Of a DNA stretch of 24,046 nt, positions 16,374-21,920 are shown one piece after another. The stretch spans positions 1-24,046 of the IMG/VR virus record IMGVR_UViG_3300021079_000034. One strand, given 5' to 3'. The notes beneath the pieces are model-generated. The model had not been told where the DNA came from, did no database searches, and saw only the letters and a list, made by a program, of their open reading frames with translations. Origin of the DNA: a virus. The number at the start of each line of letters is the position of its first letter. Positions within the stretch are counted from its first letter, which is position 1. A program made the translations under genes and the position numbers.

Positions 16374-16747
16374 TGTTTACAGTCTTCCGACTCATCAATG
16401 TAAACAATTGACCGAGCGTTCACCCCCGTCGTATGCCCGCACTTTGTGCAGTACTTCTCATTGTCCCGGACAAACACCTTGCGCTGCTCTCGTTTAAGTC
16501 GCGTCATGGTTCTCGGAAGTGAGTCAGGGACGTTTACTGGGCCAAACCACACGAGGCAGTCATCGGAGACCAAGTGCTCTTTCGCAATGTCCGCTCGAAT
16601 ATTTTCCAACGTATACGTCTGCTGGTCTTCAATTTGTTGCTGCTCTCGTTCTTCAGCATAGTACAAAAAACCAATCCAATAGATTCCCGGCTTATCAGGT
16701 CTTTTGGTTGCGTAAAGGGTCCAGCTTTTTTTGCCTCTGTTTTGCAT
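16322..16747 (-). CDS. Hypothetical protein with a zinc-ribbon-like Cys pattern
   Basis: 141 residues. The N-terminal 100 residues are mixed (KKSWTLYATKRPDKPGIYWIGF, LVWFGPVNVPDSLPRTM); the C-terminal part has CTKCGHTTG and, 21 residues on, CKQCNGIF, a CxxC...CxxC zinc ribbon, followed by a basic LKSKKK end. The rest matches nothing I know. It overlaps the upstream membrane gene by 53 bases. Start ATG 16747. Confidence 0.7.
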   Translation of the reverse strand: MQNRGKKSWTLYATKRPDKPGIYWIGFLYYAEEREQQQIEDQQTYTLENIRADIAKEHLVSDDCLVWFGPVNVPDSLPRTMTRLKREQRKVFVRDNEKYCTKCGHTTGVNARSIVYIDESEDCKQCNGIFTVYIRLKSKKK

Positions 16748-17060
16748 AGATCGATTTTCTAACGGGTTTTATTGGTGATGGCCTGTGATTAAGCGTCTGC
16801 ATGAAGTAGCTTATCCACAAGAAGTTAAGTGAAACTCCAACATTTAAAAGCACTTCAGTCCATGTCGGAGTAGATAACGTAGCTACATTTGCAACTGCTC
16901 CACAGAATGTAACAGAAGCAGCAGCCTTGCAAGCATACGCACCCCACTTGTTTGCGTACACAGGGCTGCGAGGGTTTCCAAACACTTTACTAATGAGGTG
17001 CAGCATGGACCCCATGCATGCAATGTTAGCGACGACGTTGATTGCGGTTATTTGATTCAT
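16695..17060 (-). CDS. Multi-pass membrane protein, holin-like
   Basis: 121 residues, with three hydrophobic segments: about 5-26 (TAINVVANIACMGSMLHLIS), 42-66 (YACKAAASVTFCGAVANVA) and 72-88 (VLLNVGVSLNFLWISYF), then a strongly basic tail (KPVRKSIYAKQRQKK). A similar pattern (STPTxxEVxLNxGxxLxFxWxxxF) is found in small phage membrane proteins near terminase genes. It may be a holin, antiholin or superinfection factor. It overlaps the upstream membrane protein gene by 35 bases, so the two are probably translated together. Confidence 0.65.
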   Translation of the reverse strand: MNQITAINVVANIACMGSMLHLISKVFGNPRSPVYANKWGAYACKAAASVTFCGAVANVATLSTPTWTEVLLNVGVSLNFLWISYFMQTLNHRPSPIKPVRKSIYAKQRQKKLDPLRNQKT

Positions 17061-17340
17061 CTGGAATTGGAGTAAAGATCTTGTTGCTTATGGTTTCGAC
17101 CGCTCGCAGGCCACAAAAACCAAGAAGAAAAGCAGCAGCATAACCATAGTGCGGGTCTGAATCTAAGTGTGAAATCTTCAACAATAACGGCGTTACATAA
17201 TTAGCCGACGCTGCCCCGCCAATAAGCGAAGCAACCGTTGCCAAAAGACTTTGCCCAGAAGTCTTGCTGCTCATCAGCACACTTCCAAACAAGCCTGCAA
17301 TGGCCAGCCCAATGTCAATTCCTTCTTCTTTTAAGTCCAT
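17026..17340 (-). CDS. Small membrane protein, holin-like
   Basis: 104 residues. Segments of about 20 hydrophobic residues: IDIGLAIAGLFGSVLM (near 8-24), LLATVASLIGGAASANYVTPLLL (about 32-54), and YGYAAAFLLGFCGLRAVETI (about 65-84). The pattern of a Gly/Ala-rich pair of helices with YVTPLLL and a third AFLLGFCGLR helix is typical of phage holins near terminase genes. ATG at 17340 is preferred over the TTG at 17346. An extended -10 promoter candidate lies 33-41 bases upstream. Confidence 0.65.
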   Translation of the reverse strand: MDLKEEGIDIGLAIAGLFGSVLMSSKTSGQSLLATVASLIGGAASANYVTPLLLKISHLDSDPHYGYAAAFLLGFCGLRAVETISNKIFTPIPDESNNRNQRRR

Positions 17341-17372
17341 ATACAAGAGGGGGTCATTCGCAACCGGGGGAG

Positions 17373-17381
17373 ATTATACCA
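17373..17381 (-). promoter_or_regulatory. Extended -10 promoter candidate before the membrane gene pair
   Basis: Minus strand TGGTATAAT, a perfect TGnTATAAT. It lies between TerL (stop 17407) and the gene starting at 17340, and sits inside a short hairpin with GGGGG/CCCCC ends (17366-17390). No good -35 box is seen. Confidence 0.4.
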
Positions 17382-17406
17382 TCAACCCCCGTGGGGTCGG
17401 ATTTTT

Positions 17407-19281
17407 TTATTCCGAGAAGTCCACAAAGCTCACTGAAGAATCTACCAGAGAAACAAGCTCTTTTTCAACAGCTTCTGGCTTCCTTTCACTCATGGTCGCC
17501 ACATTCCCGCCCCTCTGCCGCATCAAATGCACAAGCATACTCAACGAGTCCAGCGCATCAGGGCTCCCTAGCCGTGTCCGTTTGATATAGTCCTTCTTGC
17601 TCTCCACCCGCACCAGTCCCTTGCCCTTCTGCATGTAGCGCCGGGAGATAGCTTGCTTCGTCAGGTCCTCATTGCGGAACCCGGGGCTGATCTTGAGCCA
17701 CTCGAACTCAAGGTATTTGCCGAGCGCAAACAGCAACTCGGTCACCAGTCCGTTGTATAGCTCGTTAGCCTTCTGGCTGTCGTCCCCCATCACCGGGGTC
17801 TCCGTCGCTGCCCACGAGTAGTTCAACCCCATCACGTCCGCCCCAAACGTCGAGCACAACACATCGTGAATCCCAGCGCCGTTCCCGGTACGGTCAACGC
17901 ACAGCCATCTCGGGCCGATCTTCATCTGCTTGCAGAACTTCGTGATGGCCTGCGCCTGCTCAAGCGTAGCCGCCTTCGGAAAGGGCATCTGGCTGTCGAG
18001 CTGCAACATCGTCCGGGGCCGCTTGAACTCATGGAACTTCCCGCTCCTGTCCGTCCAACCGTCGCTCAGTCCAAACCGCCCGTAGGAGCACAACACTTGG
18101 TCAACCCCTTCGAGCGCCAAATCGAAGCTGGCCAACGGTACGACCGGGCCAGTGAAGCGGATGATGCCCTGTGCGTTGTCCATCATAGCCGGGGTGATGA
18201 TGCTCATGGCTATCCCCTCCTCCGGGAACCAGCCCCGGGCCATCGTGCTGGCCTCCGCCGTCCTGCCCTTGGACACATACGCCATGAACCCCTCATACGT
18301 CTGTAGCCCGTGAAACACCACCCGGCGTTCCTTCACGTTCTCACAGTCCGCTGCGTCGAGGCGGATGACCTGCCAGTCGTCCCGGCTCCGCCAGTCCCGG
18401 TCCAGCTCCATGTCTATGCTGCCCCACCCAAACTTCGGCTCGCACCGCTGCCCAAACTGGCTGGTCCTGTCACGAGGGTTCGATGCCGCAAACACCTTGA
18501 TGCGGCCCGGGGTGCTTGAGTCAGCAGCGGTCAGGCAGTTCATCACGCCAGCCCAGACGCCGTCCGGGACCTCCTCAGCCTCGTCCAGTACGATGTGCGT
18601 CCGACTCACCTTGCCCCACCGGGGATGTGCCGGGCCAAACCGGGGCGACGGGTGGAACCCACGCAGGCTCCCGTGGCCGCTCTCCCCCTTCGGGATGGCA
18701 ACCAAGTGGATGCCCTGCTTGCTGTCCGTCGTGCTCTGGATGCTCGTGGCGAGGTCGTCGTCCATGCCGCCCGGGCGGACCAGCGCCGTCCGATGGAAGG
18801 TCTTGATCGAGGCAAAGATGTTCCGAGTAGCGTGCTGGGCCGTTAGGGAGACGACCTTGACGCAGGTCCAGTCCGGGTCCCTGTACCAGTCGAGGTAAAA
18901 CCATGCCGCTGCCCCGTAACTTTTGCCCATCGAGCCTGCGCCCTGAACCAACAGCTTGTCGGTCCCCATCAGACCCTCCCATACCCGGCGGCAGGACTCG
19001 GGCCTCCAGTCGAACGCCCCGGGTCCCCACAGCAGGATGGCCGCAGGCTCAAACAGGTCGGCGTCGAGCAGGTGTTGGACGTAGCCCCGGACAATCTTCT
19101 CCGCCATCGCCTCGGTCAGCGCCAGCTTGCCACGGTGCTGGAGTGCCGCCTGTGCGATGTACCCGGCGCAGCGGATCAGCCCACGCTCCTCGCTTGAGTC
19201 GGCCAGCTCCCGGGCCTCCGTTGCGATGCGGATGGCCCGAGCGACCGGGGGCGGCAGGGTCGTCAGCAGGTCGTCTGACAT
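17407..19281 (-). CDS. Terminase large subunit (ATPase/nuclease)
   Basis: 624 residues; motor that pumps DNA into the procapsid and cuts it. Walker A is GAGSMGKS (114-121), Walker B is IVLDEAEE (230-237) with the catalytic Glu234, and a coupling-motif-like AASNPRDR follows near 270. The C-terminal nuclease shows Asp in SFDLALEG (about 387), Asp in CVDRTGNGAGIHD (about 462), and LGSPDALDSLSML (about 575). The first 100 residues are a helical extension. It starts with a TGATG overlap on the nuclease-like gene upstream. The body is very GC-rich, but the last 50 codons or so are AT-rich like the following genes. Length is at the upper normal range. Confidence 0.95.
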   Translation of the reverse strand: MSDDLLTTLPPPVARAIRIATEARELADSSEERGLIRCAGYIAQAALQHRGKLALTEAMAEKIVRGYVQHLLDADLFEPAAILLWGPGAFDWRPESCRRVWEGLMGTDKLLVQGAGSMGKSYGAAAWFYLDWYRDPDWTCVKVVSLTAQHATRNIFASIKTFHRTALVRPGGMDDDLATSIQSTTDSKQGIHLVAIPKGESGHGSLRGFHPSPRFGPAHPRWGKVSRTHIVLDEAEEVPDGVWAGVMNCLTAADSSTPGRIKVFAASNPRDRTSQFGQRCEPKFGWGSIDMELDRDWRSRDDWQVIRLDAADCENVKERRVVFHGLQTYEGFMAYVSKGRTAEASTMARGWFPEEGIAMSIITPAMMDNAQGIIRFTGPVVPLASFDLALEGVDQVLCSYGRFGLSDGWTDRSGKFHEFKRPRTMLQLDSQMPFPKAATLEQAQAITKFCKQMKIGPRWLCVDRTGNGAGIHDVLCSTFGADVMGLNYSWAATETPVMGDDSQKANELYNGLVTELLFALGKYLEFEWLKISPGFRNEDLTKQAISRRYMQKGKGLVRVESKKDYIKRTRLGSPDALDSLSMLVHLMRQRGGNVATMSERKPEAVEKELVSLVDSSVSFVDFSE

Positions 19282-19694
19282 CAGAGCAGCTTGAAGTCGG
19301 CAATTGGAATGTGAACCATAGGCTCCTCGTCTTCACGGTCGCCACGGTCGTGTCTGCCTCCGATGTGAATAGCGTCGAACGTGGGCGTCACCCAGCCCAG
19401 TGAGTCTGTCCACTGCACTACCAGCATGAACGGTAGGTTGGTGCGCTGTGACAGGTTCAGGCCCGTCAACACCTTGCCCAGCGCAACCATGTAGGTTGGG
19501 TACTGCTCTCGAGGGTTGGTGCGGCACTTAACCTCTGCCCATGCCATTACCCTGTTGCCCCTCGAGAGAGCGTAGTCAATCTCGTAGCGCCGTGGCAGTT
19601 TCACCGCATTGCAGCGCCAGCGTTCCAGCAAGGCGTCAGCTACCCGGCGCTCATTGACCAAGTCTGCTGGCGTCTCGTATATGGGGCGGGACAT
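19281..19694 (-). CDS. PD-(D/E)XK-like nuclease domain protein next to TerL
   Basis: 137 residues. Core YEIDYALSRGNRVMAWAEVKCR (about 37-58) shows the ID ... EVK arrangement of a PD-(D/E)XK nuclease, followed by QYPTYMVAL and a conserved DRGDREDEEPMVHIPIADF end, which I recall from phage proteins beside terminases. It may act in packaging or as a resolvase-like nuclease; neither is shown here. It begins with a one-base overlap on the small membrane peptide (TGATG) and ends with another on TerL, so it is translationally tied to both. Confidence 0.75.
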   Translation of the reverse strand: MSRPIYETPADLVNERRVADALLERWRCNAVKLPRRYEIDYALSRGNRVMAWAEVKCRTNPREQYPTYMVALGKVLTGLNLSQRTNLPFMLVVQWTDSLGWVTPTFDAIHIGGRHDRGDREDEEPMVHIPIADFKLL

Positions 19695-19798
19695 CAGAGC
19701 AGGTGTTGGTCAAAGCAGGTGATGACCGCAATGGCGAACCCGGCGAGCATCGACAGCAAGACGAAGTCGCTCCACATGAAGCTAGTGGACACAATCAT
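19694..19798 (-). CDS. 34-aa membrane peptide between packaging genes
   Basis: ATG at 19798-19796 and TGA at 19696-19694. The product begins MIVSTSFMWSDF and has a clear membrane segment FVLLSMLAGFAIAVITC (about 12-28), ending in a short polar tail. Its ATG shares an ATGA with the upstream stop and its TGA shares a TGATG with the downstream start, the pattern of real coupled genes. Too short for most gene callers. Function unknown. Confidence 0.65.
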   Translation of the reverse strand: MIVSTSFMWSDFVLLSMLAGFAIAVITCFDQHLL

Positions 19799-20097
19799 GG
19801 GCGCAGGATGATACGGCCATAGCTCCGGCCCAGTGGTTGCACAAATAAGCCTGTAGCGTCCCGGCGGACCCGTAGGCGCTGAGTCTGCCCGAGCAGCATG
19901 CCGGGGTTGGCTGTGGCCTCGCTGCCCGTGGGCTGCGTTCGTTTAAAGACGGCAAAGGTCTTGGAGACGGCCACACAGAGGAACGTCAGGTCGGGCATGA
20001 CTGCGGCCTCGGCGTTGTTCTGCACGTCGTATGGGCGCAGTCCGTAGCTGGTCAGTGAGTTTGTGTAGGTGTTACCCTCGGTGAAGTAGGTAGCCAT
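19795..20097 (-). CDS. Hypothetical protein (100 aa)
   Basis: Begins MATYFTEGNTYTNSLTSYGLRPYD and ends GRSYGRIILRP; mixed beta-looking sequence with a run VMPDLTFLCVAVSKTFAVFKR. No family recognised. Its 3' end overlaps the 34-aa membrane gene (ATGA). Position between TerS and TerL genes suggests a virion or packaging accessory. A CAACCAACC-rich leader precedes the ATG. The 114-base gap upstream holds no clear gene. Confidence 0.7.
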   Translation of the reverse strand: MATYFTEGNTYTNSLTSYGLRPYDVQNNAEAAVMPDLTFLCVAVSKTFAVFKRTQPTGSEATANPGMLLGQTQRLRVRRDATGLFVQPLGRSYGRIILRP

Positions 20098-20211
20098 ATT
20101 AGGTGTAGGTTGCTGATTGGTTGGTTGTTACGAACGAAAAGCAGTGGGGTTTTCCACTCCATATGACTGCCATTGTATTGCGTTATGGGGAAGTGGTTGA
20201 ATTTAAGTTGT

Positions 20212-20760
20212 TTACAAAGGTGACGTTGCAGACTGCTTCAGGACATCGTCTAAACCGGGCTGATTCATCGGGGCGGACTGGTACATCAGCTCTGCGGCCT
20301 CTGGGGCGACAATCACGGCCTCCATCCATTCCCGGGGCGGATTGGGGTGGTTGCGGTGGTAAACCTCGAACGTCAGCTTAACGTCGGACCCGGCGTCCAG
20401 CGTCACGTTGTCAGCCAGTTCCCCGGCAAGCTTGGCGTCGGCCATCAGAGCGCCCAGACGGTCAAACGTGGCCTCGAGCTTGCCGTCAGCCCGCTTCACA
20501 ACCTTTGTCGGCACAGTGCCTTCGATCATCTGGCGCAGCAGGTCCCGCTTGTTATCGATGGCCATCAGGGACCGACAATTGACCTCGGTCTGAATCTCGG
20601 CGATCCGAGCCTTGATGTCGGCCTTCTTATAAAGCTGGTAGCCGATTTGCCCGGGGTTGTTGGCATGCGGAGCCAACTGGGTGTAAGCGGCCTTACGGTC
20701 CAGTCCTTCGGCGACGAGCCAGCAGAATCGCTCGTGCAGTCTGTTGGTCAGGCGAGGCAT
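20212..20760 (-). CDS. Terminase small subunit
   Basis: 182 residues; binds the packaging site on phage DNA and starts packaging with TerL. The N-terminal half has the TerS helix-turn-helix pattern: NRLHERFCWLVAEGLDRKAAYTQ (about 6-28), then IGYQLYKKADIKARIAEIQ (about 39-57), equivalent to the 'AA..LL....V..RI.EL' helices of TerS_1-like proteins. The rest is an oligomerisation/linker region (LMAIDNKRDLLRQMIEG) and an acidic/Pro-rich C-terminus. It is the first gene after the terminator and a candidate promoter. No Shine-Dalgarno (CGCTGATCATG). Confidence 0.8.
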   Translation of the reverse strand: MPRLTNRLHERFCWLVAEGLDRKAAYTQLAPHANNPGQIGYQLYKKADIKARIAEIQTEVNCRSLMAIDNKRDLLRQMIEGTVPTKVVKRADGKLEATFDRLGALMADAKLAGELADNVTLDAGSDVKLTFEVYHRNHPNPPREWMEAVIVAPEAAELMYQSAPMNQPGLDDVLKQSATSPL

Positions 20761-20847
20761 GATCAGCGGTTTGGAGCAGCGGCGGCAGAAAGGGGGGGGC
20801 GACCCACAGTGTTGGAGTTTGTTGTCATTGTAGTGCTTTTGGGTTGG

Positions 20848-20876
20848 ATAATGCCTGTTTACATCATTGAGGTCAA
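20848..20876 (-). promoter_or_regulatory. Candidate sigma70-type promoter for the packaging genes
   Basis: Minus strand TTGACC (20876-20871), a 17-base spacer and CATTAT (20853-20848). It lies between the intrinsic terminator (20921-20959) and TerS (start 20760), where a promoter would be needed. The -10 box has 4 of 6 matches. Confidence 0.55.
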
Positions 20877-20920
20877 ACGGATGGTTTCCGGCGTTGTAGC
20901 TTGGATTGTTAAAATATACG

Positions 20921-20959
20921 AAAAAACCGTCAAACCACTTGATTTGGCTTGACGGTTTT
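20921..20959 (-). terminator. Intrinsic terminator after the MazG gene block
   Basis: Minus-strand RNA: an 11-bp stem AAAACCGTCAA / TTGACGGTTTT, one A/C mismatch, then CCA/TGG around a 7-base loop, followed by a T run (six T, 20926-20921). On the plus strand only four T follow, so it works best for minus-strand genes. It closes the accessory block 24 bases after the last stop at 20983. Confidence 0.85.
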
Positions 20960-20982
20960 GAGTACCCTTATTGCAGAGCAGG

Positions 20983-21183
20983 CTATCGATGTACGGCGGA
21001 TAGAGCGGCGGTTAAGGCGTTTGCGATGGAGTTGATGGGGGCAACCTTGTGGCCTTGAGTTCGCTTGTAGGTGGTGGCTGGGCGGTTGAATCGTTTGAGA
21101 GCGGCCTTGGCTTTGGCCTTCTGTTCGGCCTTATGATCAGCCCTTTGCGGTCTTTGATTTGCTGCCAAGCATGAGCTAAGCAT
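20983..21183 (-). CDS. Possible small basic protein overlapping the MazG 3' end
   Basis: 66 codons if begun at 21183 (true start may be later). The first 18 or so overlap the conserved end of MazG; afterwards the sequence is Lys/Ala-rich (AEQKAKAKAALKRFNRP, then INSIANALTAALSAVHR), more protein-like than the MazG frame, which ends in Pro/Thr/Arg-rich low-complexity sequence. Its stop is close to the terminator. Either a small overlapping gene or the sign of a frameshift in the MazG tail. Confidence 0.35.
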   Translation of the reverse strand: MLSSCLAANQRPQRADHKAEQKAKAKAALKRFNRPATTYKRTQGHKVAPINSIANALTAALSAVHR

Positions 21184-21410
21184 GTCGTTACATCAGTGTC
21201 TTCAAGTGCACACAAGTTAATTAGGCACACCACAACATCACCGACAGCATCAATCATATCCTCGCGATTGCCCGCGTTGACGGCATCTGCCAGTTCTCCC
21301 ATCTCGGAAACGGCCTTTAGCAACTGCGCGGTGGACGTTGAATTGGGAATTATTTTGCGAGTTTCTGCCCAGTCGATGACTAGGTCTTGATAGTTTTCAA
21401 AGGTTATCAT
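21012..21410 (-). CDS. MazG-like nucleotide pyrophosphohydrolase
   Basis: 132 residues. The first 90 or so match the all-alpha NTP pyrophosphatase fold: AVSEMGELADAVNAG (about 33-47, giving E36xxE39) and EDMIDAVGDVVVCLINLC (50-67, metal ligands D54 and D58), ending at AWQQIKDRKG (about 80-90), the usual end of phage MazG proteins. It hydrolyses NTPs or dNTPs to monophosphates; phages use such enzymes to manage nucleotide pools. The following 45 residues are low-complexity (RPNRRPKPRPL) and may be out of frame (see the overlapping ORF at 20983-21183). It starts four bases after the upstream stop. Confidence 0.8.
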   Translation of the reverse strand: MITFENYQDLVIDWAETRKIIPNSTSTAQLLKAVSEMGELADAVNAGNREDMIDAVGDVVVCLINLCALEDTDVTTCLAHAWQQIKDRKGLIIRPNRRPKPRPLSNDSTAQPPPTSELKATRLPPSTPSQTP

Positions 21411-21414
21411 AAGT

Positions 21415-21735
21415 TCAAATAAGGATTCTTATACTCATTGGGGTTTGATCATTCTCTTGCTGCTTCGCCTTCTTTTCACTAGCAACAAGAAGGTCTACAA
21501 GCTCATCTGTAGCTTTAGCACATTGCCACCATGTATAATAGTCACACACAGGGGACCGCCCGTCTGGATGACAATTGTAGTAAAAAGTATGTTGATCAAC
21601 CTTTGTAGCATTAACATGTACTAACAATCCATCATCCCAGCAATAATCTAAACCTAAGCGAGTTGCTTGAGTTTTAGTAAGCTTGAGCCATTCTTTGCCA
21701 TCCAATTTGATTGTTTTGATTTGGTCGTCGGTCAT
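21415..21735 (-). CDS. Hypothetical protein (106 aa)
   Basis: Begins MTDDQIKTIKLDGKEWLKLTKTQATRLGLDYCWDD and contains KVDQHTFYYNCHPDGRSPVC and DYYTWWQCAKATDELVDLLVASEKK. Soluble, no known motif; the paired Cys/His (CH, C) could bind metal. The start shares ATGA with the upstream stop and is preceded by GGAGGGAGAAGT, one of the few good Shine-Dalgarno-like sequences here, though it also codes for the end of the previous protein. The gene is clearly AT-rich. Function unknown. Confidence 0.75.
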   Translation of the reverse strand: MTDDQIKTIKLDGKEWLKLTKTQATRLGLDYCWDDGLLVHVNATKVDQHTFYYNCHPDGRSPVCDYYTWWQCAKATDELVDLLVASEKKAKQQENDQTPMSIRILI

Positions 21736-21920
21736 ACTTCTCCCTCCTCGCGTTCAATGGCCCTGTAAAGCTCTGCCTGTTTTAGTTCGTGGTAATTCAC
21801 TAACAGCCGCAAAACACACAGCAACGTGCTGTCCTCTGTTGTTTCCGCAAAATCCTCTACGTAAGCGGCGATGCGGCTTAGCATAATGCTATGAGTTTCG
21901 TTAAGTAGTTCTTCTGTCAT
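21732..21920 (-). CDS. Small helical hypothetical protein (62 aa)
   Basis: MTEELLNETHSIMLSRIAAYVEDFAETTED then STLLCVLRLLVNYHELKQAELYRAIEREEGEV, probably two or three helices, acidic. Both ends overlap neighbours by ATGA (MTase stop and the next start). No family recognised; a small regulatory or binding protein is only a guess. Confidence 0.7.
   Translation of the reverse strand: MTEELLNETHSIMLSRIAAYVEDFAETTEDSTLLCVLRLLVNYHELKQAELYRAIEREEGEV

Noticed and set aside
18575-19030. Arg/Pro/Gly-rich minus ORFs and plus ORFs over TerL
   Set aside because: High GC removes stops in all frames; no motifs, while the TerL frame has Walker and nuclease motifs.
20099-20173. 24-codon ORF in the 114-base gap after TerS
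   Set aside because: Too short, no hydrophobic or domain feature; it does end in TAATATG, so coupling is possible, but not enough to call.
20763-20828. 21-codon ORF directly upstream of TerS (MTTNSNTVGRPP...)
   Set aside because: Could be a leader peptide ending in TGATCATG, but there is no further support and it may be chance in the promoter region.
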